Source of the DNA: Clostridiales bacterium
GTDB taxonomy: Bacteria > Bacillota > Clostridia > Christensenellales > Aristaeellaceae
DNA length: 15,667 bases
Direction: 5' to 3'
Assembly: GCA_004557805.1 (NCBI GenBank)
Contig: SFFS01000048.1
Span: 1 to 15,667 of the forward strand
Shown in pieces: positions 1 to 7,225 of the stretch; the stretch's first letter is position 1, and each line of letters begins with the position of its first letter. Position numbers and translations under genes: made by a program. Below the pieces are notes generated by a model. The model was not told where the DNA came from. It made no database searches and was given only the letters and a program-made list of their open reading frames with translations.

Positions 1-54
1 CCTGTCGGCGCGCAAAGCAAGGAGCGATACCCGCTTCATCTCAACGATTGCCAT
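1..54 (-). CDS. ntpI: V-type ATP synthase subunit I, N-terminal 18 codons (partial)
   Basis: Only the first 18 codons are inside the window; the gene runs off the left edge. The visible protein reads MAIVEMKRVSLLALRADR. This resembles the usual beginning of V/A-type ATPase subunit I (subunit a homologue), the membrane stator that carries ions past the rotor ring. The ATG lies inside the end of the preceding stalk-subunit gene and overlaps it by 14 bases (41-54), typical of translational coupling. In Enterococcus hirae ntpF is directly followed by ntpI, the same order as here. The identification rests on a short N-terminus plus gene order, so it is good but not complete. Confidence 0.8.
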   Translation of the reverse strand, partial: MAIVEMKRVSLLALRADR

Positions 55-364
55 CGCCAACAATCCTTTCAAAAATTAACGTGGCCGCGCCGTCGAGCTT
101 CTGCCGCGCCGCCCTGCAAACCTCTTCGCGCTGGCGCGCCTGCTTCTGGGCAAGCCCGTCGATGCGCCGCTGCGAGGTTTCTCTGGCCTCGCGCAGAATG
201 TTCTGCGCTTCCTGCCGGCGGCGGCTGATCGCGCGCGCTTCTTCCTCCGCGCCGCGTTTTTCCGCCTCGACAACAAGCTCGCGCGCCTTCCTGGAAGCGT
301 CCTGCAGAATTTCTTCCGCCTGCGCTTCCGCCTGTTCAATGGTCTTGAGAAGCTCCAGAGCCAT
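41..364 (-). CDS. ntpF: V-type ATPase peripheral stalk subunit (NtpF/AhaH, G/H type)
   Basis: This 107-residue protein is almost entirely charged helix (Ala, Glu, Arg, Gln), starting MALELLKTIEQAEAQAEEIL. That is the pattern of the V/A-ATPase peripheral-stalk subunit (family V-ATPase_G; NtpF, AhaH or subunit H), a long coiled coil that pairs with subunit E and holds the catalytic head against the membrane stator. Length is normal at about 105 residues. The ATG at 364 follows GGGAGG with a 7-base gap. It starts 20 bases after upp ends and overlaps the next gene (subunit I) by 14 bases, so the three genes are probably one transcript. Coiled-coil composition alone is weak evidence; the neighbour beginning like subunit I makes the call firm. 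Confidence 0.85.
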   Translation of the reverse strand: MALELLKTIEQAEAQAEEILQDASRKARELVVEAEKRGAEEEARAISRRRQEAQNILREARETSQRRIDGLAQKQARQREEVCRAARQKLDGAATLIFERIVGDGNR

Positions 365-384
365 TGTTTCGCCTCCCGTTGGTT

Positions 385-1134
<750 letters not shown>

Positions 1135-1147
1135 TCAAAAGTATTTG

Positions 1148-1417
1148 TTAATTAACAGGCAATGCAGAAATCTGCGGACGCCCATAATTTACAGGCGTCA
1201 CGCGATAAAAGCCAATCAGATTATTCAGTCGCGTCCTGCGATAAATATCGGTCACACGCGGGTATTCCGTCAGATCAAACCGGACGGACAATCCGCATCC
1301 CAGCGCCACCTCCCGCGGCGTGGAAACCACCTCCGCGCGCACCCCTCCGCGCGACAGCGCGGCTTCAAACGCGAACACCTGCTGCCTCGACCGGAACGAA
1401 GCGATTCCAAACGGCAT
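1148..1417 (-). CDS. DUF3343 protein, putative sulfur/selenium carrier
   Basis: An 89-residue protein starting MPFGIASFRSRQQVFAFEAAL. It fits the DUF3343 family (putative Se/S-carrier-like): a first strand 'IASF', a helix, then a central 'VSTPREVALGCGLSVRF' block (residues 31-47) whose single cysteine, Cys41, sits at the family's conserved position. The biochemical role is not established; family members often lie beside cysteine desulfurases of the EF2568 type and selenium-metabolism genes, and a desulfurase is transcribed divergently 62 bases away here. The start at 1417 is set by GGAGGG (1425-1430), 7 bases upstream of the ATG; the longer open frame to 1543 overlaps the desulfurase and lacks support. 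A hairpin terminator follows at 1062-1105. Confidence 0.8.
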   Translation of the reverse strand: MPFGIASFRSRQQVFAFEAALSRGGVRAEVVSTPREVALGCGLSVRFDLTEYPRVTDIYRRTRLNNLIGFYRVTPVNYGRPQISALPVN

Positions 1418-1479
1418 AATACCACCCTCCCGCCATATCATATTATGAGCGCGCGCAAAGCGCGTGACGGGAGGCGCCG

Positions 1480-2619
1480 ATGATCTATCTGGACAACGCG
1501 GCCACAACCTTTCCCAAGCCTCCGCAGGTGCTGCGCGCCGCAAGCGGCGTCATGGCAAAGCTGGGCGCGAACCCCGGCCGCAGCGGGCATCGGATGTCGC
1601 TGGCGGCGGGGCGCGTCGTAATGCGCTGCCGCGAAGCGCTGGCGGAGCTTCTGCGCGTCGACGACCCGGAGCGCATCGTTTTCTGCTTCAACTGCACCGA
1701 CGCGCTGAACCTGGCCATTCGCGGGCTCCCGCTGGCGGGAGGGCACGTCGTAGCTACGGCGCTCGATCATAACGCGTCGCTGCGCCCGCTGTGCGGCATG
1801 GCCGCGCGCGGCGAAATCGCGCTGGACGTGCTGCTGCCGGGGCCAGACGGCGCGGTCAGCCGCGCGCAGGTGGAACGCGCGCTGCGGCCCGATACGCAGC
1901 TCGTCGCGCTCAGCCACGCCTCCAACGTGACCGGCGCTCTACAGCCCGCCGCGGAGATCGGCGCGCTCTGCCGCGAAAAGGGCGTCTGCTTTCTGCTCGA
2001 CGCGGCGCAGACGCTGGGCATTGCGCCGGTGTATCCGGAGGCGCTCTGCGCCGATCTGATCGCTTTCCCCGGCCATAAAGGCCTGCTCGGCCCGATGGGC
2101 ACGGGCGGACTGTGGATTCGCCCCGGCCTGACGCTGCGCCCCTATCGCGAAGGCGGCACCGGCTCGCGCTCCGACAGCCCGCTCCAGCCCGACGAGCTGC
2201 CCGACCGCTATGAAAGCGGCACGCTCAACCTGCCGGGCATCGCCGGTCTGCTCGAGGGCGTGCGCTTTCTGCAGGCGCACGGCGACGAAATTCGTCTCAA
2301 GGAAGAAGCGCTGACAAAAAAGCTGCGAAATTCTCTTTCGCAGCTTAACGGGGTTACGCTCTATGGCCCCACGGACAACACCGTGGGCATCGTTTCATTC
2401 AATGTGGATGGCCTGCGCTCCGGCGAAACCGCCGACGCGCTCAACCGCGCGGGCGTAGGCATGCGCGCGGGACTTCACTGCGCCCCGCTGATGCACCGCG
2501 CGCTCGGCACGCTCGAAACCGGCGTCGTGCGCGCAAGCCCGGGCTTTTTCAACACGGAAGCGGAAATCGAACGGACGGCAGGGTTCGTCGAAACGCTTGC
2601 AAAAGCGAGCCGCGCCTGA
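1480..2619 (+). CDS. Cysteine desulfurase family aminotransferase class V (EF2568 type)
   Basis: A 379-residue PLP enzyme of the NifS/SufS fold that removes sulfur (or selenium) from cysteine (selenocysteine) as an enzyme-bound persulfide. Visible landmarks: N-terminal IYLDNAATTFPKP (residues 2-14), DH with His97 over the cofactor, DAAQTLG with Asp174, the Schiff-base lysine Lys200 in FPGHKGLLGPMGTGG, and catalytic Cys334 in RAGLHCAPLMHRALGT. The 'ATTFPKPP' start, the GHKGL block and the length fit the EF2568 subgroup (TIGR01977) better than IscS or housekeeping SufS. The ATG at 1480 follows GGGAGG with a 6-base gap. No SufBCD or IscU scaffold gene is nearby, so the sulfur acceptor is unknown; the divergent DUF3343 protein is the obvious candidate by position. 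Convergent with the downstream protease gene, 13 bases apart. Confidence 0.93.
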   Translation: MIYLDNAATTFPKPPQVLRAASGVMAKLGANPGRSGHRMSLAAGRVVMRCREALAELLRVDDPERIVFCFNCTDALNLAIRGLPLAGGHVVATALDHNASLRPLCGMAARGEIALDVLLPGPDGAVSRAQVERALRPDTQLVALSHASNVTGALQPAAEIGALCREKGVCFLLDAAQTLGIAPVYPEALCADLIAFPGHKGLLGPMGTGGLWIRPGLTLRPYREGGTGSRSDSPLQPDELPDRYESGTLNLPGIAGLLEGVRFLQAHGDEIRLKEEALTKKLRNSLSQLNGVTLYGPTDNTVGIVSFNVDGLRSGETADALNRAGVGMRAGLHCAPLMHRALGTLETGVVRASPGFFNTEAEIERTAGFVETLAKASRA

Positions 2620-2634
2620 AAAGCGCCGCGCTTT
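2620..2634. terminator. Small palindrome between convergent stop codons
   Basis: AAAGCGC and GCGCTTT (7-base arms around C2627) form a near-perfect palindrome exactly where the desulfurase (+) and protease (-) genes end. It has A/T on both flanks of the GC core, so it may act as a short bidirectional terminator. The stem is small and the U-tract is only 3 long, so this is tentative. Confidence 0.35.
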
Positions 2635-3835
2635 ACGCCGCTTCCTTCGTTTCTTCGGCCATCATTTTCTTCACTTCTTCCACGGCGGTCTGGAACTGCG
2701 CGTCCTTCTCGCGGATGAGGTTATAATTCTCATCCAGCGCGTCCTCGGGCAGTTCCGCCTCAACGTCGGGTTCGAGCCCTTCGCCATGCACGCATACGCC
2801 GCCGGGCGTATACCAGTAATCGCTGGTCGTCTGCATGCCGGACTGTCCGTCCTCAAACGTATAAACAGACTGCATAATGCCCTTTCCGAACGAAACCGTG
2901 CCCACCAGCTCCGCGCCGGCGCTGTCGCGCAGCGCGCCCGCAAGGATTTCCGACGCGCTCGCAGAGTACTGGTTCATAATCAGCACGATCGGAACGTCCC
3001 ACGCGCCGGGATCGGCGTAATAGGTGATTCTGCGGCCATATTTGTCCTCGCAGGAGAAAATGACGTCGTCGTCGATGAACGTATCGGCGAGCGCAGTCGC
3101 CAGCTCGACGTATCCGCCGCCGTTATCGCGCAGATCGATCACCAGCCCCTGCACGCCCGCAGCCTGGAATTCCTCCACTGTTTTGGCAAACTGCGTATCA
3201 AGATTGCCCTCGAAATAATGGATACGGATATAGCCGATGTTATCCTCAAGAATTTCGCTGTCGATAATCTGCGTCTCAACGATCGCGCGCGCAAGCGTCA
3301 CGTCGAACACTTCGTTTTCGCGCAGGATGGTCAGCGTTACCTCGCCGCCTACTTCGCCGCGCATCTGGGAAACCGCGTCGTTGAGGTCGTAGGCGTTCGT
3401 CTCCTGGCCGTTGACGGCGATGATCTTATCGTTCTGGCGCAGTCCGCCCTCCTGCGCGGGGCTGCCGTAAAATACGCGCCGGATGGTGATCGTCGTATCG
3501 TTGGCGTTGGCGAACACCTCAATGCCCAGTCCGCCGTATTCGCCGGCGTAATTCTCCTCCGCGTCGGCCACGTCGGACGCGGTATAGTAATAGGAATACT
3601 CGTCGCCCAGCGCGCCGATCATTCCCTGCGCCGCGCCCTCGAGCAGATCGTTCACATCGTATTCCCACAGATACGCGTCGTCGATCACGTTGAGAATTTC
3701 TTCCAGTTTTTCGTATTTTTGCAGCCGTTCATATTCGTCCTTGTCGATGGTCACGGTATCGTCCGCGGCCAGCGCGCAGCCGCACGTCAGCAGCATCGCA
3801 AGCAGAAAAACCAGCATTTTTTTCGTTTTAATCAT
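2633..3835 (-). CDS. Secreted S41 carboxyl-terminal processing protease with PDZ domain
   Basis: A 400-residue exported serine protease. Order: signal peptide (residues 1-23, KTKK then a hydrophobic run ending ALA), a charged N-terminal helical segment (about 28-90), a PDZ domain (about 96-185, GGLGIEV...SPAQEGGLRQNDKIIAVNGQ) that binds substrate C-termini, and the S41 domain (about 190-365) with LVIDLRDNGGG (231-241), the catalytic serine motif NQYSASASEILAGAL (288-302) and the catalytic lysine in SFGKG (315-319). The Ser/Lys dyad is intact. Related CtpB cleaves SpoIVFA during sporulation in Bacillus, but which substrate is used here cannot be told from sequence. The start at 3835 is chosen because it gives a clean signal peptide and follows GGGAG by 9 bases; the frame extends to 4063 without family similarity. 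A dedicated promoter lies within the hairpin just upstream. Confidence 0.93.
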   Translation of the reverse strand: MIKTKKMLVFLLAMLLTCGCALAADDTVTIDKDEYERLQKYEKLEEILNVIDDAYLWEYDVNDLLEGAAQGMIGALGDEYSYYYTASDVADAEENYAGEYGGLGIEVFANANDTTITIRRVFYGSPAQEGGLRQNDKIIAVNGQETNAYDLNDAVSQMRGEVGGEVTLTILRENEVFDVTLARAIVETQIIDSEILEDNIGYIRIHYFEGNLDTQFAKTVEEFQAAGVQGLVIDLRDNGGGYVELATALADTFIDDDVIFSCEDKYGRRITYYADPGAWDVPIVLIMNQYSASASEILAGALRDSAGAELVGTVSFGKGIMQSVYTFEDGQSGMQTTSDYWYTPGGVCVHGEGLEPDVEAELPEDALDENYNLIREKDAQFQTAVEEVKKMMAEETKEAA

Positions 3836-3851
3836 TTTCTTCGTCTCCCGG

Positions 3852-3892
3852 TAAAAAATAAATCCGCGAATCCATGATAGAAGATTCGCGGA
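3852..3892 (-). terminator. Intrinsic terminator between the CdaR-like gene and ctp
   Basis: On the minus strand TCCGCGAATC (3883-3892) and GATTCGCGGA (3863-3872) form a perfect 10-bp stem with a 10-base loop, followed by TTTATTTTTT. It ends transcription from the CdaR-like gene before ctp. Confidence 0.85.
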
Positions 3893-3902
3893 AAAATTGC
3901 AA
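3874..3902 (-). promoter_or_regulatory. Probable sigma-A promoter for ctp, inside the terminator hairpin
   Basis: TTGCAA (3897-3902), a 17-base spacer, then TATCAT (3874-3879), matching 4/6 and 5/6 of the consensus. The -10 occupies the loop of the terminator at 3852-3892, so a transcript starting near 3867 would hold only the 3' arm and could not form the terminator. Confidence 0.55.
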
Positions 3903-3946
3903 TGGCAAATTGATGAACAATATGGAAATTCAGGCGGCGGATCTTT

Positions 3947-3969
3947 TTTTCGGCGCAGCGCGCCGAAAA
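3947..3969. other. Perfect 10-bp hairpin downstream of the CdaR-like gene
   Basis: TTTTCGGCGC and GCGCCGAAAA flank a 3-base loop. It lies 24-46 bases past the stop codon of the CdaR-like gene. There is no U-tract after the stem on either strand (the T/A runs are part of the stem), so it may protect the 3' end or assist the stronger terminator at 3852-3892. Confidence 0.5.
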
Positions 3970-3992
3970 GCTGTCCCGAAACCCGCGCCGAA

Positions 3993-5021
3993 TCACCGCG
4001 TCGTCCGTTCCGGCACCTGTTTTCCGAGCAGGAACAGCGTCTTGAACGTGATCGCATCATCAAACTTGCGCAGATCGAGGCCGGTCTGGCGCTGAATCTT
4101 GTCCAGACGATAGACCAGCGTGTTGCGATGGATGTACAGCTGGCGCGCGGTATCGGACAGGTTCAGATCCTTGCGGAAGAACATGTCGATCGTCTGCAGC
4201 ATTTCCTCGCTGAAAAGGCGCTGCGTCTTGCGGTTGAACAGCAGGCTGTGATAGCGGCGGCCGATATCCGGCGGCAGCTCGGACAGGAAGCGCTCCATCA
4301 CCAAGTTGTGATAGGAGTATACATCCTCGTTCGGGCGGTATACGCGGCCGATTTCCAGCGCGCGCCAGGCGGCGCGATAGCTCGCGCCCAGACCGAACAG
4401 CGTGCTCGCGCATTCGCCGATGCTCACCAGCGGATGCTCACCCGTTTCGGCCATAACCGTCTGCTCGATGGCGGCGGCCAGCTGAATCAGGTCGTCGTAG
4501 CCCTCGATGTTGCGCATCGATTTAATCAGCACCAGCGCGTGCCTGTCCATTTCCACCAGCGCGTCGCCCTCGCCCACCGCGATCACCTCGCGGATTACGC
4601 TGGCCGTGCCGTGGAAAAGCATCGCGCAGCGCTCCTCGTCGGAAGGGATGCCGTATTCCGTCGCCAGCGTCACCAGCTCCGGCTCGGGCATATCCTCGCG
4701 CAGCGCGCCGCGAAGCACGTCGTCCCGCGTGGTTGCGGAAGGCTCGCGCATCATCGATTCCGCAAGCGCGGCGGCAAGCCGCGCGCAGTCGGAAGCGGCC
4801 GCGTCCTCTCCCTCCACGCAGATATAGGGAATTGCGTTCGTCATCGTGCGAATCCACGTCCAGCCGTCGCGTACAACGGCCATGCCCATCTGCGGGAACT
4901 CCGGCAGCACTTCGCTTTCGCCGCCCGAGAGGCATTCTCCGTGTTCGTCAAACAGCCTGACCTGCGCCCGAAGGCCGCGCAGCATTGTCATCAACTGCTC
5001 CAAAATCCTTTTGTCCGGCAT
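3993..5021 (-). CDS. CdaR/PucR-family transcriptional regulator
   Basis: A 342-residue cytosolic regulator. The C-terminal PucR-type helix-turn-helix is clear at about residues 277-332: FFRKDLNLSDTARQLYIHRNT then LVYRLDKIQRQTGLDLRKFDDAI, the hallmark 'LNxSxTAxxLxIHRNTLxYRLxKI' pattern. The middle (about 130-235) resembles the degenerate GGDEF-like domain of CdaR proteins; the N-terminus (1-95) looks like a small-molecule sensing region of unknown ligand. CdaR itself senses glycerate/galactarate in E. coli, but the ligand cannot be inferred here. The ATG at 5021 follows GGAGG with a 9-base gap. It lies immediately downstream of the sugar ABC ATPase gene but is separated by a strong terminator, so it likely has its own promoter or gets read-through only. 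Confidence 0.88.
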   Translation of the reverse strand: MPDKRILEQLMTMLRGLRAQVRLFDEHGECLSGGESEVLPEFPQMGMAVVRDGWTWIRTMTNAIPYICVEGEDAAASDCARLAAALAESMMREPSATTRDDVLRGALREDMPEPELVTLATEYGIPSDEERCAMLFHGTASVIREVIAVGEGDALVEMDRHALVLIKSMRNIEGYDDLIQLAAAIEQTVMAETGEHPLVSIGECASTLFGLGASYRAAWRALEIGRVYRPNEDVYSYHNLVMERFLSELPPDIGRRYHSLLFNRKTQRLFSEEMLQTIDMFFRKDLNLSDTARQLYIHRNTLVYRLDKIQRQTGLDLRKFDDAITFKTLFLLGKQVPERTTR

Positions 5022-5082
5022 TGTGCGGTTCCTCCTTCACGCATTTAACGCAGCATCCCCGCTTTTTCTTGCAGGGAAACTC

Positions 5083-5117
5083 AAAAAAGCGGAGGAGGGG
5101 ATGATTCCCTCCTCCGC
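5083..5117 (-). terminator. Strong intrinsic terminator after the ABC ATPase gene
   Basis: Minus-strand stem GCGGAGGAGGG (5107-5117) with CCCTCCTCCGC (5089-5099), 11 perfect pairs, 7-base loop, followed by TTTTTT (5083-5088). It starts 25 bases past the ATPase stop codon. Confidence 0.93.
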
Positions 5118-5141
5118 ACGCAGGAATCAGGCTGGCTTTGC

Positions 5142-6263
5142 TCAGCGATTCAGCAGCGTGGCTTCGGTATCCTTATCGAAGAAGTGCAGGCGCTCCACGT
5201 CGAAGGCGATCTTAATCTTGTCGCCGCCGCGGCTGGCCGTGCGCGGATCAACGCGGCAGATGACGTTCTCGTCCTTGCCGGAGGTCTTGACGTAGAGGAA
5301 GGTCTCGGAGCCGAGCATTTCGACGACTTCGATATCGACGTCGATCGAGGCTTCCGGATGCGCGGCGACAACCGTCGGATCGTCGGACAGGTTCTCGGGG
5401 CGGATGCCCATGATGACTTCCTTGCCGATGACGCCTTCGTCGTTGAACTTGGAGACCTTGCTGTTGGGGATCAGGATCTTGTTGGCGCCAAACTTGGCCC
5501 ACACGCCGTCGCCCTCGCGCTCGAGCTTGACGTTGAAGAAGTTCATCTGCGGGCTGCCGATGAAGCCGGCGACGAACAGATTGGTCGGATAATCGTACAG
5601 GTTCTGCGGCGTGTCGACCTGCTGCATGAAGCCGTCCTTCATGACGACGATGCGGCTGCCCATGGTCAGCGCTTCGGTCTGGTCGTGGGTGACGTAGATG
5701 AACGTCGTCTGCAGGCGCTGATGCAGCTTGGTGATTTCGGTACGCATCGCAACGCGCAGCTTGGCGTCGAGGTTGGACAGCGGTTCGTCCATCAGGAAGA
5801 CCTTCGGTTCGCGAACGATCGCGCGACCGAGGGCGACGCGCTGGCGCTGGCCGCCGGACAGAGCCTTGGGCTTGCGGTTGAGCAGGTGTTCGATATCGAG
5901 GATCTTGGCCGCTTCATGCACGCGCTTGTCGATCTCCGCCTTGGGGGTCTTGCGCAGCTTGAGGCCGAAAGCCATGTTATCGTACACCGTCATGTGCGGA
6001 TAAAGGGCGTAGTTCTGGAAAACCATCGCGATGTCGCGATCCTTGGGAGCGACGTCGTTGACGAGCTTGTCGGCGATGTAGAGTTCGCCGTCGCTGATCT
6101 CTTCCAGGCCGGCCACCATGCGCAGCGTGGTGGACTTGCCGCAGCCGGAAGGGCCGACGAGCACGATAAATTCCTTATCGGCGATATCCAGGCAGAAATC
6201 GCTTACCGCGGTAACGCCGCCGGCATAGATCTTATAAATGTGTTTCAGGGTAACGCTTGCCAT
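5142..6263 (-). CDS. ugpC: Sugar ABC transporter ATP-binding protein, UgpC/MsmK/MalK family
   Basis: A 373-residue ATPase that powers carbohydrate or glycerol-phosphate import. Walker A GPSGCGKST at 37-45, Q-loop VFQNYALYPHMTVYDN (81-96), signature LSGGQRQRVALGRA (135-148), Walker B VFLMDEPLSNLDAKLR (155-170) and switch His193 in VTHDQTEA are all intact. Residues about 240-373 form the C-terminal OB/TOBE regulatory domain (GIRPENL) typical of MalK, UgpC and MsmK. The start at ATG 6263 gives the standard MASVTLKHIYKIY beginning; a TTG one codon earlier is also possible since GGGAG sits 6 bases from it. No permease or binding-protein gene is present on either side, which fits a shared ATPase that serves several importers (MsmK/MsiK style). 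A sigma-A -10 lies upstream at 6329. Confidence 0.96.
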   Translation of the reverse strand: MASVTLKHIYKIYAGGVTAVSDFCLDIADKEFIVLVGPSGCGKSTTLRMVAGLEEISDGELYIADKLVNDVAPKDRDIAMVFQNYALYPHMTVYDNMAFGLKLRKTPKAEIDKRVHEAAKILDIEHLLNRKPKALSGGQRQRVALGRAIVREPKVFLMDEPLSNLDAKLRVAMRTEITKLHQRLQTTFIYVTHDQTEALTMGSRIVVMKDGFMQQVDTPQNLYDYPTNLFVAGFIGSPQMNFFNVKLEREGDGVWAKFGANKILIPNSKVSKFNDEGVIGKEVIMGIRPENLSDDPTVVAAHPEASIDVDIEVVEMLGSETFLYVKTSGKDENVICRVDPRTASRGGDKIKIAFDVERLHFFDKDTEATLLNR

Positions 6264-6328
6264 CAATCAACACTCCCTTATTTTTGAGGCGGGCCGTACC
6301 TCAATTTAACCGCCCTTTGGATGCATCT

Positions 6329-6371
6329 ATTATAAATGAATTTCATGCAAAAAGTAAATCGCTCACTTTAC
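6329..6371 (-). promoter_or_regulatory. Promoter region of the ABC ATPase gene with two dyads
   Basis: A perfect TATAAT (6329-6334, minus strand) lies 66 bases upstream of the ATG. No good -35 is seen at 17 bases; TTTACT at 19 bases is the best. Two inverted repeats cover the place where RNA polymerase would bind: ATGAA-T-TTCAT (6336-6346) and GTAAA-8 bases-TTTAC (6354-6371). They could be operators, which would compensate for the weak -35 through an activator, but no regulator can be assigned. Confidence 0.5.
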
Positions 6372-6430
6372 CAAAGATTTAATCTGCGCTTTAGCAAATG
6401 TGACCTCTGGTTTCAAACCCCGGCTTCGTT

Positions 6431-7015
6431 TTAGTTCAGTTCATCCAGAGTCAGTTCGAAGCTTCCCGCGAACTGCTTCATAAACTCGTCCACCTCGGGC
6501 ATTCCGTCCTCGGCCAAGCTGCGGATGCCGCTTTCAATGGCGGCCTTCGCCTTGAGAAACTCGCCGTTGCCCGAGCGGATCTCCTCGACGCATTTGAGAT
6601 ACGCGCAGATTTTATCGGCCGCCTTGACGTAACGCCATTCCTCCGACGTTTCGTCAGGGCAGACGAAGGGCGCGTACGCGCCCGACAGATCGTCCGGCAG
6701 CATGCCCAGCAGCCGGCGGCGCGCCATCTGCTCCATCCGCTCAAACGCGCCGTGCACTTCCGGGTTAAAATGCTTGATGGGCGTGGCAAGATCGCCCGTG
6801 ATGACCTCGCCCGCATCGTGATACATCGCCAGCACCGCAATGCGGTTCGCGTCCAGATTCCCGCCGTGGCGCACGTTTTTCATCGTCGCCAGCGCATGCG
6901 CGATCATCGCCGCCTGCAGAGAATGCTCCTGATCGTTCTCAGGGCGCGTGTTGCGCATCAGCCCCCAGCGCAGAATCTGCTTCATGCGCGCCATGTACGC
7001 AAAAAAATGATGCAT
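6431..7015 (-). CDS. YfbR-like HD-domain 5'-deoxynucleotidase
   Basis: A 194-residue HD-superfamily phosphohydrolase that closely follows E. coli YfbR (199 residues), which dephosphorylates deoxyribonucleoside 5'-monophosphates. Shared blocks in order: RMKQILRWGLMRNTRPEN (10-27), EHSLQAAMIAHALA (30-43), the HD motif with MYHDAGEVITGDLATPIKHFNP (64-85), and KAADKICAYLKCVEE (131-145). Expected metal and catalytic residues Arg17, His31, His66, Asp67, Glu70, Asp75 and Asp134 are all present. The ATG at 7015 follows AAAGGAG with a 5-base gap; the open frame continues to 7189 across the thiT riboswitch and is not coding there. It is divergent from thiT. The likely role is deoxynucleotide pool maintenance or salvage in the cytosol; substrate preference is inferred from the family. 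Confidence 0.92.
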   Translation of the reverse strand: MHHFFAYMARMKQILRWGLMRNTRPENDQEHSLQAAMIAHALATMKNVRHGGNLDANRIAVLAMYHDAGEVITGDLATPIKHFNPEVHGAFERMEQMARRRLLGMLPDDLSGAYAPFVCPDETSEEWRYVKAADKICAYLKCVEEIRSGNGEFLKAKAAIESGIRSLAEDGMPEVDEFMKQFAGSFELTLDELN

Positions 7016-7031
7016 ATTTTCTCCTTTCGCC

Positions 7032-7060
7032 TTGCAATAAGGCGTGTTCCGTTGTATAAT
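7032..7060 (+). promoter_or_regulatory. Sigma-A promoter for the thiT transcript
   Basis: TTGCAA (7032-7037), 17-base spacer, TATAAT (7055-7060). Transcription would start near 7067, just before the TPP aptamer. Confidence 0.8.
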
Positions 7061-7073
7061 CCCGGCAGACCCG

Positions 7074-7154
7074 TCGCTGGGGGAGCCGAAAGGCTGAGAG
7101 AGCGCAAGCTCGACCCCATGAACCTGTGTAGGTAATCCTACCGTAGGGAAGCGA
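7074..7154 (+). promoter_or_regulatory. TPP riboswitch aptamer (THI element)
   Basis: Closing stem P1 is TCGCT (7074-7078) with AGCGA (7150-7154). The conserved THI-box blocks are present in order: GGGGGA, CTGAGAG (7094-7100), ACCC (7113-7116), GAACCTG (7120-7126), GGTAAT (7131-7136) and GTAGGGA (7143-7149). It binds thiamine pyrophosphate and controls the downstream thiT gene by transcription attenuation (see the platform at 7146-7212). Confidence 0.97.
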
Positions 7155-7212
7155 AAAGGTAAACTGAATTGCCTTTCCGTTTCCCGCACAAAGCCGTGCG
7201 GGAATTTTATTT
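7146..7212 (+). terminator. Riboswitch expression platform: terminator with competing antiterminator
   Basis: Terminator: TTCCCGCAC (7181-7189) pairs with GTGCGGGAA (7196-7204), 9 perfect pairs and a 6-base loop, then TTTTATTT. Antiterminator: GGGAAGCGAAAAGG (7146-7159) pairs with CCTTTCCGTTTCCC (7172-7185) with a single mismatch. The antiterminator uses both the P1 3' strand of the aptamer and the first bases of the terminator stem, so the two states exclude each other. TPP binding holds P1, frees the terminator and stops transcription. Confidence 0.9.
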
Positions 7213-7225
7213 GGAGGGAAGACTC

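Noticed and set aside
1448..1464. GCGCGC/GCGCGT hairpin between the divergent genes as an operator
   Set aside because: Short alternating GC sequence is expected by chance in this GC-rich genome, and no convincing promoter boxes could be placed around it.
1148..1543. Longer N-terminus for the DUF3343 protein (to 1543)
   Set aside because: It would overlap the desulfurase coding region by 64 bases. The ATG at 1417 has a strong ribosome site and matches the family start.
2597..3877. 426-codon open frame on the plus strand
   Set aside because: Antisense to the ctp gene, whose S41 and PDZ motifs and signal peptide are unmistakable.
3897..5048. 383-codon open frame on the plus strand
   Set aside because: Antisense to the CdaR-like gene; the PucR helix-turn-helix on the minus strand is clear.
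5184..6287. 367-codon open frame on the plus strand
   Set aside because: Antisense to the ABC ATPase; every ABC motif is intact on the minus strand.
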